DNA from: Pyrenopolyporus hunteri
Lineage: Eukaryota > Ascomycota > Sordariomycetes > Xylariales > Hypoxylaceae
Direction: 5' to 3'
Length of the DNA stretch: 64,000 nt
Assembly (NCBI GenBank): GCA_902806595.1
Contig: CADCXC010000010.1
Span: 2,170,001 to 2,234,000 of the forward strand
Under the pieces are notes generated by a model. It was not told the origin of the DNA. It did no database searches and saw only the letters and a program-made list of their open reading frames with translations. Position numbers and translations under genes: made by a program. Every line of letters starts with the position of its first letter. The stretch's first letter is position 1. Below are positions 37,034 through 49,205 of the stretch, in pieces.

Positions 37034-38784
37034 ATGTCTGGCCAGAAATACGTGATAGTCGGAGCCGGTCCTGTTGGATCGCTGGCTGCGCTGTATGCTG
37101 CCAAGAGAGGTCACGATGTTGAAATCTACGAGCTTCGGGGTGGTAGGTAACAAGTTTTCGAGATACCCCCTTTGGCTTTCATAGCCTTCAACCCCTTCAA
37201 ACGTCCGTCTAGGATCCTTTCCTTAGGATCTCGGCGGAAAAGATAACTGGCCCGCGAAGCGATACTGATGTAACCCAGACCTAAGAGACCCTTCCACGAC
37301 CCCGTTAAACTTCACCAAGTCTATTAACCTAGCTCTTTCTGAGAGAGGCATCAATGCTATGCGGCATGCCGATCAACAGGATCTTCTCGATCACGTATCC
37401 TCGGCCACAATCCCGATGCGAGGGAGGATGATCCACGGAAAGCGCCCATCTGGTGAACTGTTTGAAGAATCCCAGGATTACGATATTCACGGAAGGGTAA
37501 TACAACAGCCCACCGCCAACTGAATCAAAGGTTACGGCCCGTTAACTTGGCAATGTAGACCATATTTGCTGCCGACAGGGCCGACCTCAACAGACGGCTT
37601 TTAGATATCCTCGGTGCAATGCCGAACGTTAAGTTTTTCTTTAATTATAAGCTCACGGGCGCTGATTTCAGGCGACGCAAGGCCTGGTTCGAGATTCGGG
37701 GCCAGGACGCCACGTCAGATCGACCCGAAGAGGTAGAGATTTCATTCGATTTCATGATAGGCGCCGACGGGGCTCATTCAGCCGTCCGATATCACCTAAT
37801 GAAATTCACAAGAATGAATTACCAACAGGAGTACATTGATACCCTATGGTGCGAATTTCAGATCCGACCTAAGGAAGAGTCCGAGCTGCGCGACAATGAA
37901 TCTAAATTCCGAATATCTCCTAATCACCTTCATATTTGGCCGGGGAAGCAGTTCATGTTCATCGCCATACCTAGCGAGGTGTGTGGTATCATCTCCCGCT
38001 CACCAGCACTACTAATAGCTTATAGGATGGTTCCTTTACTTGCACACTATTTCTCCCAGGTGCAGAGTTTGCAAGATTAGAAGCCGACCCCTCCAAACTA
38101 CCGCATTTCTTCGACCAGCATTTTCCGGGTGTAACTTCGTTAATAGGACCTGATGAACTCATCACTTCGTTTGAGATCAATCCGCATCTGCCCCTGATCA
38201 GCATCAAGTGCCAGCCTTACCACTACTCCAACTCTGTCGTCATCTTAGGGGACGCAGCACACGCAATGGTTCCATTCTATGGACAAGGAATGAACGCCGG
38301 GCTCGAGGACGTCCGTATCCTATTTTCTATCTTGGATAAGCACGCGGCTGCCGAGAATAACAATCCAGACGACTCGGGTTCAGCAGACGCGGCCTTCCAA
38401 AGGGGCCTAGCTTTGGCAGAATATTCAGCCCTTCGGGTCCCTGATGCCCATGCCATCAATGATCTCGCTTTACAGAATTACGTCGAGATGCGTGCCTCCG
38501 TCCTAAGCCCCACGTATCGTTTCCGCAAATTCTTGGAAGAGTTTCTGTCTGTTCATCTACCAAGCTTAGGTTGGCAGACGAAGTATTCGCGAGTGAGCTT
38601 CGGAAATGAAAGATATTCCGAGGTCGTGGCCAAGAGCGAGCACCAAGGTAGAGTCCTGATACGGGGGCTTGCTGCGATACTGGGTGGTCCTGCTATCGCT
38701 GGCATTCTCGGCTTGTACTGGGCTCAGCGTCGTTCCCTTAGCGGCACATCTCTCCTCGATACCATTCGTAGCCTGGTGAAGTGA
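37034..38784 (+). CDS. BNA4: Kynurenine 3-monooxygenase, 4 exons
   Basis: Exons 37034-37142, 37279-37496, 37559-37978 and 38026-38784 join in phase (1506 nt) to 501 residues. The enzyme is an FAD, NADPH-dependent hydroxylase making 3-hydroxykynurenine on the route from tryptophan to NAD, on the outer mitochondrial membrane. The sequence has the FAD-binding GAGPVG (10-15) after MSGQKYVIV, the NFTKSINLALSERG block, GADGAHSAVR and the second FAD motif GDAAHAMVPFYGQGMNAG (324-341). A hydrophobic C-terminal segment (about 460-480) fits a membrane anchor. Introns are 136, 62 and 47 nt. Intron 1 could use a donor 3 nt upstream, changing one residue. The start ATG at 37034 directly precedes the nucleotide-binding strand, as usual in the family. 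Confidence 0.95.
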
Positions 38785-39667
38785 ATCCAAAGGCTTCCGA
38801 TTAATAAGATAAAATAACATCAAGTTAACAGAACAAATATGATATCAATTCGATTACTTGTGGCCGAATTTGATCTCTAGAAAGGTTCATTCCACTCAAC
38901 CACAGAAGTCTAGCTCGGTCGTAAGATAATACGGTAAAAACTCACGGCAAATTAGCACAACTACCTATGTCCCGCAAGGGTAGGGAGGGCGAATGGTTAA
39001 CCCAGAAGAACCATGAGACTTTCGCGATAGGTTAATCCTAATTGTCAATTAACCTTATATCTTTCATAATGAGAAACGTAGGGCTTAATTTCATTAAAAT
39101 TGCCTTGCAACATATTCCCAGTCGGGTCGTTTATTCAAACATATTGCTGCACGCATAGTAAGAGGAGAGGGACTTCGAGCGTACTGGCAAAGTTTCGCAT
39201 CCACAGACACTCGTCCTTTTCACTACCACTCTGTTGGCACTCGGCTTATCTCTGAGACGAAGCAACTCCACTGGTTCCTTAGGTCTTTGTTCTCTCATCT
39301 TATTGACTCTTTCTAAGGGCTATCGACCTTAGGTAGTTCTATGCCGGTTTCCTGCGTCTTATTTCATACGATATACGCCAATGTAATGAGAGTTACCTGG
39401 TAGATCGGGGAGATCCTCCGAAGAGGCAGAAATGCAGAGGCCGACACCATCTGAGAACAGGTATACAACGTCTAATGGGGTATAGGCACTCACCGATCGG
39501 AGATCGAACAAATGGCCGGGATACAATAGCCTGTCCATACTATAAAGGGATGGTAACAAGGGCTCACTTGCATTAAATCTGACTATAATGGCATAGCATG
39601 AAGAATTACCCCTCTATCCAAGAAGCTATGATGAGTTGGTACCCATAGATGCACACTAAACTCAGCC
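38785..39667. other. Intergenic between convergent BNA4 and permease
   Basis: Holds both 3' ends. The short minus ORF 39359-39559 has no protein character. No repeat or RNA gene seen. Confidence 0.55.
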
Positions 39668-41388
39668 TCATAGTCGTCCCCTAATCTTGATTTCCAACGA
39701 CCTTATGGGAATATAGGCCAATAGCGCCACGATAACAGCGAATTCAAATCCAAGATCTCCAGTCTTCTCCGCAATGGGACCTGTATACCAATCTGCTTGC
39801 ATAGAGGGGATAATGAAAGCCCACGCGATCAAAACGGATGCTAATGCGCTCAAGCCCGTGGGCAATGCGCAACGGTCATTCCAGATTTTCGGATCGAAGC
39901 TACTCGGATCGGCCTTTCTGAACCATATGTATTCGGTTAAGAAGCAGGTCACCGATGCGCCAGCGTAGTAGCCGATAATACTGAGGAAGGCGGTCACTGA
40001 CGTAACGAAGGATCTCGACGCGGGGATCGCAATCGCGATAATGACTGCAGTGGCCACAACGGACAACACGATACGAGGAACCCTGCGGAGGATGGGAGCG
40101 ACGGCGGTTAGGTTGAATGAGACGCTGTAGACGTCACGTCCACAAGTACCGAGGACGGAGAGGCCTAGGATGACTAGGATAAACCGGCCGAAGTCGCCTA
40201 ACCGGGCAATTAGTATATTTCCAATCACGGCGCCGATCCCACCGGCTTTATATGCCGCCGTCCAGGAGGGAATGGTAAAAACAGCACCGCCGATAGCCGC
40301 CCCGAGGATCATTAAGAGCGAGAAAGGCATTGCGATGCCGAAAAGGCAGTACAGAGCGAGTCGCAGCCGCGGCGCAGTGGGTGGCATATAGCACGCGTAA
40401 TCGCCGGCGACATTGCTCCACGTAACCATGTTACCAGCCGCAAACGCTACCATGCCCATGTAGTCCTGGGCAGTAGTACGCGCGGGGGCTGTCTGCTGCC
40501 AGAGCTGGTCGCCCGCGGCGCCGACGAGGATGATGATGGCGATGAGCGTCGGTATCCACGCCCATCGCGTAAAGAAGTGCATTACGCGATACCCCATGAA
40601 ACCGATGGCAAGCGACACAACCATGATGATGGTGATCGCGGCCTCGACTGGGATGGTGCCCGGGCGGACAGCCGCGAGGCATTGCGCGCCATTGATACTG
40701 CCGGTGACGGCAAAGCCGCCGACTGTGAGCGTGACCACGACGGACGTTAGGACGTTACAATACTTTCTATTTTCCCCGACGTTTAGCAACCATCCTCCTA
40801 GGTGGCAAGTTGGCTGGGCGGTAAGGTGCTTACCCAAAACAATATCGTGATTGGATCATCTGTCGCATCCCCGTTCGCGGCGCGATTGTGATGATATACG
40901 CGGCGGGGACTCCGAATAGGAACTGGAGGAAGACAATCATCAGCGCCGCGTCGCGCAGCGGCATCCCGAAGCCGAGGGTCGTCGCTGACCCTATCCCGAT
41001 CCTGTAGGTGAATGTTTCAGTCCCAAGACAGTCTTACAGAAGTAACATAGCAAACTTAAGTCGTGTGGAAGGGTTCGTACGGTAGCAAGCTCGTCATGGA
41101 CGTGGCGAAGATGGTCAATATGTTAACATAGCGAGTGTCGGTTCTCTTCTCAACCGGCACCGGTTCTGCACCGCGCATTTCGACGCCATGGTCGGATAAC
41201 TTCGCCCAAAGAGACGATCGTGGTGCTTGAAATTGATCCTCGATTTCGCCAACCTCGCTCGTTGCTGTAGATGATGCCCCCTTCAGCCCCGCTTCGATAT
41301 CTTTGGGTGGCTCAGGCTTCGCTGTCGTACCGTCGGCCATGCCTTTACTCAAGCGACGAGAGTCGGGACGTGGCGTCTTCTCATTCAT
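39668..41388 (-). CDS. NCS1-family purine/cytosine permease, 3 exons
   Basis: Exons 41081-41388, 40834-41001 and 39668-40766 join in phase (1575 nt) to 524 residues. Resemblance is to fungal FcyB/Fcy2, plasma-membrane H+ symporters for cytosine and purines. A polar N-terminal tail of about 85 residues leads to RTDTRYVNILTIFATSMTSL and then about twelve hydrophobic segments. Characteristic stretches are GMPLRDAALMIVF, PRTGMRQMIQSRYCFGKY and the WSNVAGDYACYMPP segment (family form: SDYxxYxP). Intron 1 (79 nt) and intron 2 (67 nt, branch GCTAAAC) interrupt family-conserved blocks at SLLP/IGIG and CFG/KYC, and both rejoin cleanly. Substrate cannot be settled by reading: cytosine, purines or another NCS1 ligand remain possible. 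Confidence 0.88.
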
Positions 41389-42687
41389 ATACCACTACTG
41401 AGGCCTTGAGTGGTAATGAAGGAGATAGTCGACGATGGCCTGAGCTTTTTTCGGTGGCGAGTTGACATCCAGATCTCATACCGCGGTGGGTGGCATCCCG
41501 TTCCGGGGTGCTAGCGTACCTGGAGTAGTAATCATGCAAAGTAGGTAGTTATCTCTATCAGGGTCATATCATTGGCGGTGAGGCTCCGGATCTCGTTCTT
41601 CTTTTCCATCCTTGCGAGTCCGTGCTGGGAGCGTTCCTTAATCAGATAGGATTGGCTTAATCTTCTAGCTACCTCACCTCTTAATTGTTCAGCAGCTATT
41701 TCCGGTGCCTTATGTACCAGCTATATCCGGGGTTAAAATGGGCTTAGGCGAGATGAGAAGCAGGGCCTCAGTTCAGCTCACCAAAATAAATGACAGAATC
41801 CCAGCAATAGCAAGCACCCCTACCCCCGAACCAGGCTTCTACTTGACGACTATTCACCAATAACCTGCTTGACGAGATAGTACGAGATTTCCTGAATGCG
41901 AACTGAAACTCGAAATTAGCATTCATATGGGTGCACGGCTAACATATCATGCTGCTTTCTTATACCCTTGTATCGCATCTCCGACCGCAAAGGTGGGTTT
42001 AAGCTGGAGTCGTCGTTATCCGCAGGGACCTAATCATAGTTGACGAGAAAGCAAACATATCAGGTAGGACTCGATAAACCGAACAATCGAAGCCAATACA
42101 GTAACTAGAGTTATAATAACCTAATGAACAGTAGGAAATAATGTCGTTATATGCATCGATAGTTGTTGGAGTTCTATTCCTCATAATCCGGCCCTCCTTG
42201 ATACGCCGAGACTGGCAGCATGGTAAACGCATTGCGGGCTGTCGTTATCCCCTAGTTATAGGCGACCTCAAAGTATTTACCACCGAGTAAAGCAATAAAC
42301 ACACCAATAAGATGTATATTAAGCCTCCTTGTCGTAGACTTTGAGTCGTAGTCTAAAACAACGGTGCCAGTGCCAATTAACAATTTTATCTAGGCTATTC
42401 AGTTTTCGCTGCAAGACCCTTAAGGCTAAATATGACTGTGGCCATGCCTGGTTTTAGGCCATCCACGGAAATGTAGTCCGGAGCCGCTCAGCTATGAAAT
42501 GAGCCTGGCCATCACTGGATACTACTTCTTGCGACGATATTGAACTTATATTTCTCGACTCGTTGGCTTCATAATTATCACCTAGGTACCTATGTGATAT
42601 TCGCTTCATTGAGGAGCGATGGGGTAGCTCCGATAAATCGTCTTTTTCCCACGTCAAACCGTATAATAACGACTCAGTGAAACCGCA
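41389..42687. other. Intergenic, divergent upstream region
   Basis: Lies between the permease and the secreted-protein gene, so it holds both promoters. A CACCTAGGTACCTATGTG palindrome occurs near 42,580. No ORF of substance. Confidence 0.5.
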
Positions 42688-43718
42688 ATGGAAAGGTTCT
42701 CGATCGTCTTTGCCCTATTTCTGAAATTTATTTTGGAAGCATCGGCAGCTTCTAATCAATTAGAATACCCTCCCTGTTTGAGCCAGTCAACGTTTACTAT
42801 TCAGAACCGACCCAGCGCCACCACTGGTGACGCAGACTTTGCGTTCCTTCTCTCGGCCGATTTTAATAATTACACGTCGCTCTGCAGCGGAAAATGGAAA
42901 GATGAATGGCAAGAATGTAATGAGCGCTCTGAGGATTTTACCGCAATGTTCAGGGGCACGACGAGTGGTTATCTCGATATAACGCATCGCTACCTGTGCA
43001 AGCGACAAGATGATCCGGCGGGGAACGACGGTATCGCCCTAGCAATCGCGAACGGGACAGTTATTCTTGACTTTTCCCAAGGGGACAGCATTACTTTAAA
43101 CGCTTATATTCAAACGACACACCGAAAACCCAACACGGCGTGTACAGATCCATCACAACATCCGGCATGGGTCGTCGATGGTTTCGAATACGCCGTCGGG
43201 TACTTGAATACCCCCGGAGGTCCGGGGCCAGGAGGGATCGCCGGAGTTATCGCTTCGGTCAGCTTCGACCTTCTAAACAAGGCGAACGCGTTTTCCGTGC
43301 CTTGCACTGCGATTTATACATCAGGATCGCTATCGATTGAGAACGACACCATTATTGATCCGCGAAAGGATTGGCCTTGCCCCAGCCCGTATGGAAGCGA
43401 TTCGATACCAGCTGATGAGTATCCGACAACTTCGTTCAGGTTCGACAAAGCGAAGCGCCAACTTACGCTTCGACAGCAGTGGGAATGTGACGATCATAAT
43501 GGAAGGTGAGCATCGCAATCAGAAATCCGCATCTCTAATAAAGACATCAGTGACTGATAATACCCAACGTTTGAAGGATTTCGTTCTCTGCTAGTGGTGA
43601 CACCATTTTGCCTCCCGAATGCACTACGGTGCCGCAATCGAGCTGCAACACGACCAAGTTCATCATTGACGGAGAATTAGACGCAGTAAACTCAAAGCAC
43701 GCTCGCGAAGAGAGTTAG
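42688..43718 (+). CDS. Secreted Cys-rich hypothetical protein, 2 exons
   Basis: Exons 42688-43505 and 43595-43718 join in phase (942 nt) to 313 residues through an 89-nt intron (GTGAGC..CTAG). The join replaces a premature stop with SGDTILPPECTTVPQSSCN and two more cysteines, which supports it. Residues 1-20 form a hydrophobic signal peptide ending in an Ala/Ser-rich cleavage region. The mature chain has about ten cysteines and several N-x-S/T sites. A TPGGPGPGGIAG stretch (about 172-183) is the only low-complexity part. I do not recognise the family; fungal secreted proteins of this size are often cell-wall-associated or host-facing, but no function is claimed. Confidence 0.8.
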
Positions 43719-44327
43719 TCGCCGAAGTCGGGATGGTGATGGCGATGGAACGTGTATCAAAGTCCGAGGGGGAAAAAGCGAAACAACGTGGATTGGCTGC
43801 GACTTGTTGCGAGCACCCCTGAATTTAAGTCGGATGAAAGCGTCGCGATAGGGCTCGAATCGAAGTCAAAATATAGCTGAATTCTTTGAGAGTTGTCTAT
43901 AGGTCTAAAATATGTCTTAACTAGGTTAAGTGTGCCCGGTAAGCAACAAGATTATTCGCACCGCAGTTTCAGCTCGATCACTTAGTCGAATCCTGTGGTG
44001 GCAGTGTTATTTATGATGCCGTCTCGCACGCTTCTCGACGTTATAAACGCCCCACATCGCATTCCGCAGTACCAAACCGAGCGAGGCTCAGCCAAAGTCC
44101 GAGGTAGAGAGGCCAGGGAAAAGATGCGTATACTGCAAAGCAGTATTTTCATGATGATAGTCGTGGATGACATTCGTCGTTGATGGGAGATGCATTTTCT
44201 ATAATATGGTTCGTCTTCGCTCCCATAAACTTCCTCTTCACTTCCATCACCCAAGCCGCCCTAGAATCCAAACTTGCTATCTTCTAAAGTCTTTCTTTCT
44301 CGCTTTTCCGAATTATCGAAATCCGCC
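43719..44327. other. Intergenic, nothing recognised
   Basis: 3' region of the secreted-protein gene and upstream region of the RTA1 gene; only short ORFs in several frames. Confidence 0.5.
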
Positions 44328-45359
44328 ATGGCTGACCGTCTGCCACAGCCCATAAGAGACCCCAACAATTGCTATAAAGATATAATCCCAGGCCTCGGGC
44401 CTTCATACGGCTACGTACCGAGTCTAGCCGCCGGTATAATATTCTGCGTTCTTTTCGGGATTGCATTCCTTGGCCATACACTACAGGGTATCCGTCTAAG
44501 ACGATGGACATCATGGCTCCTTGCCACTGGTGCCTTAAGTAAGCATATTCCTTTCCTGGACTTTTTCATCTTATGAAGCTAATATGCGACTTCAGCTGAG
44601 CTCATCGGGTGGATTGGACGAACCTGGTCTGCCGAGTGCCCATACAACCGAAATGCCTTCTTCATGCAAATCACTACACTCATCATTGGACCTGTTTTCT
44701 ATACAGCCGCCCTATACGTGCTACTAGGCACCCTGATCAACATCCTAGGACGGGAATATAGTCTCATCTCCGCGAGAATGTATACGATAGTATTCCTAAC
44801 CTGCGATATAGTCTCGCTTGTCGTCCAAGTGAGTATCTAGCTTTTATACTTCTGTATCCCTTTGAGCACCAACCCAATGATGTTCTCATGTTTTACCCCA
44901 ACCAATGCTAACCTCCGTTGAAATAACCAGGCTGCGGGCGGTGCAATGGCTTCGACGGCATCAGGCGGCGATGGGGATACCGCGACAGGGACCAATATCA
45001 TGGTTTCTGGAGTCATATTTCAGCTCATAGCTATGGCAATCTTTGCTCTTCTCGCCGTAGACTTCCTACGGAGGTCGAAGAAGTTAGGGATGTCCCAAGA
45101 GTACAACAAGATCCTCATCGCCATGTTTATTTCGCTCGCCGCTATCTTCGCACGAAGTATCTTCAGAGCAGTTGAGCTCATGGAGGGGTGGAACGGATAC
45201 TTGATGATGCACGAGGTATATTTCATCACTCTCGATGGAGTACTCATGGTGCTGGCAGTTCTCATATTCCTTCCATTTGACCCAGCCCGAACAATCCCTA
45301 AACCCCAGCCGGCAGTAAAGGACTACAGTGAACTGAGCGAGTTCAGTACGGGAGTCTGA
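44328..45359 (+). CDS. RTA1-family seven-TM protein, 3 exons
   Basis: Exons 44328-44538, 44596-44828 and 44931-45359 join in phase (873 nt) to 290 residues. The RTA1 family (Rta1, Rsb1 and relatives) comprises seven-helix plasma-membrane proteins linked to lipid export and resistance to toxic lipids or 7-aminocholesterol. Visible signatures are YVPSLAAGIIFCVLFGIAFL, ELIGWIGR (residues 72-79), FFMQITTLIIGPVFYTAALY, FLTCDIVSLVVQAAGGAMA across intron 2, FARSIFRAVELMEGWNGYL and the HEVYFITLDGVLMVLAV segment. Seven hydrophobic helices can be counted. The start ATG (GCCATGG context) puts about 35 polar residues before the first helix. Introns are 57 and 102 nt. The ligand cannot be read from sequence. 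Confidence 0.93.
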
Positions 45360-46087
45360 TCAGAACCTCGATATAGGCTTTTCTTTTGTATATATGGATA
45401 TATGTATTACTAGTACTGGGCTGGAAATCTTAAGGCTGACCTGGGTGCGGTTGCTACAAATGTAATAGACGGATTCCATTGTTATGTATACTGTTATTGG
45501 CTATCATATTCATTGGAAGTTTCGGATAGGGGCCAATATAGAGCCAACGAGTATTTTTGTACGTATACGGGCCACTTAAGGCGATGTTACCGTGAAATAG
45601 ACCGAAATCTATAACACCTAATATCATTGAAAAAAAAAAGAATTAACCTTAAAACAGTATCATAGGCACCTATTTCGTTTTCCGGGTTGTTTCAACAGTA
45701 AAGAAATTGTCTCGTAATACCGTCCTACGTTTCTTTCAACAGGGCTCGTGTCAATACGTGGTAATTGGCGTGAAACTAGGATATATTTTACTAACAATCG
45801 TAAAATAGGGACTCTGAAATTTTACGATTACGTGAATACGTAACAGGGAAACTGCACGAGATCTCCAATTAGTAATTGAATCGCTTCCCAGTTTGTGCAC
45901 TATCCTAGTGTTTCCAAGTTCTATAAAGAGCTCTAAATAGAAACAGATCGGCTTTAACTCTGGCGACATCTAGATTATCGCACCAATTAGCTTGCACAAC
46001 AGATTTTCCACCCATATATCATTTAGCATTCAAAGCTTTGTTGTAGACTAAGAACTTTATTGAGTGACTTATCGCCGAGTAGTAGTC
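45360..46087. other. Intergenic, nothing recognised
   Basis: 3' region of the RTA1 gene and upstream region of the basic protein; A/T-richer than the flanks but without RIP-like CpG sparing. Confidence 0.5.
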
Positions 46088-46771
46088 ATGGTAAGCAACC
46101 ACCAATCAGGCGCTCGAAAGCAAGGTGCAGATGAGAGATGGGGCGGAGCACTCTTAAACCTAGCTCTAACGAACACTAGGAACTCCCGCGTTTTTAGGTG
46201 GCGCCGTAAAAGCTCAACCGGCGGGCTCGGCCCGGATCTTGAATTAGCAGATGAGAACTCGAGGAAGGCGGCTGCTTCAAGCAGACAAGGCGAGTCGAAG
46301 ACAACACCTGATGCTCGACTTCCAGCTTCTAGGTCATTTAATAGCGCGACTAACCCGTTTATGAAGGTAGATGGTCCACCGAATCCATTACTCACAGCGC
46401 GGTCCGCCCAATCTCAATCTGGGCAGACTCAGTGGAATGGTTGTAACGCAATTCTCTCATTTCAGTGGAAGTACCGCGTGGTCAAGTCTATAGACCAGAA
46501 CGACTTTCAGAACCACGAGGTCGAAAGGAGGATACAATACGTTATAGTGCGGTGCGCAATGGACGGAAATGAGGTAAGCCCGCAGCAAGCCTACGATGCG
46601 TTAAGGCCAACGAAAGGGGTGGTGGATGAAGCTGTTGGCATCATCAAGCGGGAGCGATCAACTTCGTCATCCTCTGAAGACAACAAGTCTGGATCCTCTG
46701 AAGGCAATAAGTCCGAGGAGGAGGAGAAGAGGAATGGAAAGAAGAAGAAAACTGTGAGATTCGCCCTTTAG
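46088..46771 (+). CDS. Basic hypothetical protein with C-terminal KTVRF
   Basis: A single-exon ORF of 227 residues from the first ATG; the frame extends 8 codons further only from a GTG. The N-terminal 120 residues are Ser/Arg/Gly-rich and probably disordered. A more ordered region (about 130-190) contains WKYRVVKSIDQND and VSPQQAYDALRPTKGVVDEA, which looks helical and vaguely UBA-like. The tail has two SSE.NKSGSSE-type repeats and ends in a Lys run and TVRFAL; KTVRF fits the RVxF docking consensus for protein phosphatase 1. The start ATG is directly followed by GTAAGC, a good donor sequence, so the true first exon could end there and the model be wrong at its N-terminus. Confidence 0.6.
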   Translation: MVSNHQSGARKQGADERWGGALLNLALTNTRNSRVFRWRRKSSTGGLGPDLELADENSRKAAASSRQGESKTTPDARLPASRSFNSATNPFMKVDGPPNPLLTARSAQSQSGQTQWNGCNAILSFQWKYRVVKSIDQNDFQNHEVERRIQYVIVRCAMDGNEVSPQQAYDALRPTKGVVDEAVGIIKRERSTSSSSEDNKSGSSEGNKSEEEEKRNGKKKKTVRFAL

Positions 46772-49205
46772 ATAGGGAATGCTAATTTGTATATGGGTAG
46801 GGGGATAAAAATGCCAGGTGCCTATTTGGCTATTCAAGGCCTTTCGCTTTCAGGGGGGAGCATGCGAAGTGGTAATAATAATGGGATTGTTTTCCACGTG
46901 TTTCAGCGAATAGCAGCTATCTTATAACTACAATAACGGTCAATAAAGAAAAGCATGGACTGCGCCTAGATATGTGAAGATTACTGCTTAGTTAGGTACT
47001 TACCAAGGGGGTTCGTTATGGATCGTTTTCAATGTTGGCTCTACACAGAGCTTGTTTATCTCCTATTTACCTAGGTACGCATACGAGGATTCAAACGTGA
47101 TCGTAAAATATTCTCTAATTCTAGAGGCCCCATAGTTTTGGCCTCTTTCGTTCTTATTTCCTTTCTTTTCGATATGCACCGAAAACTGAATAAGTGAGTG
47201 AGACCATGCCTTTGAATCCGGGCGTGGGAAAATAAAACGCTGTCGATTTATCCACTTCTTGCTGAAGGTAGTGATAATACGGGACCTCGACCTCGACCAG
47301 CCTACACGGTAGGTACTGTAGGTACCTACTAAATTAGGTACCTTACATGACGTTAAGGGCTACCTAATGCATACCACATACAGGTAGTTCCTGGGGGCGC
47401 CAGGCTAGAGGCAGGACACTGTGGACAGGCACTAACTTTAGGCGGTAACCTAATGATCCTGGTTCTCCATACCCCGCAGGGCGGGCCGCTGTAGCACACC
47501 GTTAGTGCCCACGTGTGGCTTGACTTAGTGATGCGCGATGGTCTGGAGATCTACAATACAAGTTATCTATCAACGCTTAGGTAGAGGTACCTAGGTAGGT
47601 ATCGGGATATCAATAATGAAGAGGATCTTGAACTTCGAGCGTGTAACTTGGTATTTAAATTTTCTTTTTTGAAAGGTCCTAAGGAAAGGGTATGGAAATG
47701 TCTTGGTAGCGGTCGTGGTTGCAACGCGTTTCGCCCCCCTACACTGTTCCTCTCAGCCTCTTCAGCGGTAATCTTCAGTGATTGCGCACATATACGACCA
47801 AATTACCCCTTTACCACCCTATGTAGTATCATCTCGACCCTCCCCGGACCGGATTGATTAAGTTATGACCCCTTGCTTCTTCGGAACAGCCTTACATAAA
47901 GAGTGGTATGCGGCGCGTGCGACCCTGCGATGTAATAGAAAAACTAGAAGGAGTTCGATCCAAATAGTTACAAGTTTACTATGTGATTATGTTGGATTTC
48001 TTCAAAACTGCTTGAGAATTAATCGCTTTTAGTAAGCGACAATCGTCCGGTAACCCCCCTTCACGTTTGATGCGAGCCTCTGATCGCTAGTGTATACGTA
48101 CTAGCTTTATATAACCCGTATTATGGGTGGACTCTTAACTGCCCCGTGTCCTCGGCGCGCTTGTGATGGACACAGGTCGATCCCTCACAATTTATTTTTA
48201 ACGGGAACTGACTCACGTGTTTTTTTTTAATAATCTATATGTGCTTAGCCCGTCTTGATACTCCAGGAAATATAGGTATATAGGTAGACTACAATGACTA
48301 AAGCTTTATATACCTAAGTGCCTATATACCTGATCTAGACTACTATCAACGGACGAAACTAATTTGGTGGGTTGCTCTGCTAGTTTACTAAAAGCCTTCA
48401 GTGCCTAGGGATAAAGCATGCCATTATTCTATGACAGAAATCGTATGGAAACTGCTTCTTATCCGGGATTCTGTCTGGCATGGCCACGCTTGGCACGAAG
48501 GATCTGGCACAGGAGCTAGTGTGCCGCTCGACGCAAAGGGCAACAATTGTATCAGCAAGATCGGACATTTCATCCAGATATTCTTTCGGGGGGGGCGTGA
48601 GAAGAAATGAAAAGTAGTTTAAATAGTAATTATTGTCGAATTGTTTTTCTTTTCAAGAATCGAGTCGGTGCGCTCCTTGACCATCGGGGTAATGTAGTAT
48701 CGTGCCATATCCATCTTTTCCGCGTTTTGGGTTGGCTTGTGCTGATGATTACTGGAAACGGGGTTAGTTCTATATGCATGTTGGTTCGAAATGGAGTTGC
48801 GTTGATGCTGGCCCGACTGTTTATTTACGGTCTAATTTCATGGGTTTCTTTTTCCTTGCCGGGGGCCTAACGCCCAGCACGTAGACGACACTTTAGATGC
48901 TCCTCTTATTGGATAAGCCGGGAGGCTCAATCTACGAGAGGCGTCGATCGTGTCTCGTTAGGTGCCGGGGGCTACTGGTCAAGACTTGCTTACGACCTGT
49001 ATTTAGTCAAGTCGCTTCTGCGACCTTGTGGCACATATTATTTTCACGGTCACGAATCCCCTTCGCCGAGCCACACTTTGGGCAATGAATCGTAGGACGC
49101 TTCTATATCCATGATATTTTCCTTTTCCACTCTTCTTCCACCGATTGATTATACACTACACCTTTTCGCCTGTCATTCTTTACTTACATCCGGCTGCCTT
49201 ACACA
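46772..49205. other. Long intergenic stretch (2.4 kb)
   Basis: No convincing gene. GGTACC-type palindromes lie at about 47,000, 47,075, 47,305-47,345 and 47,580-47,600. One ATG-started ORF (48,607-48,870, 87 codons) is hydrophobic but lacks any supporting signal. The region could hold a non-coding RNA or a gene too fragmented to see. Confidence 0.5.

Noticed and set aside
37034..37142. Alternative donor for BNA4 intron 1 three bases upstream
   Set aside because: GTGGTA is a weaker donor than GTAGGT, and the chosen site gives YELRGDLRDP as I recall for fungal homologs; the difference is one residue.
46579..46593. GT..AG pair GTAAGCCCGCAG inside the basic-protein gene
   Set aside because: Only about 12-15 nt apart, far too short for an intron, and the frame is open through it.
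48607..48870. 87-codon ATG-started ORF
   Set aside because: No family, splice or neighbour support; hydrophobic composition expected from T-rich DNA.
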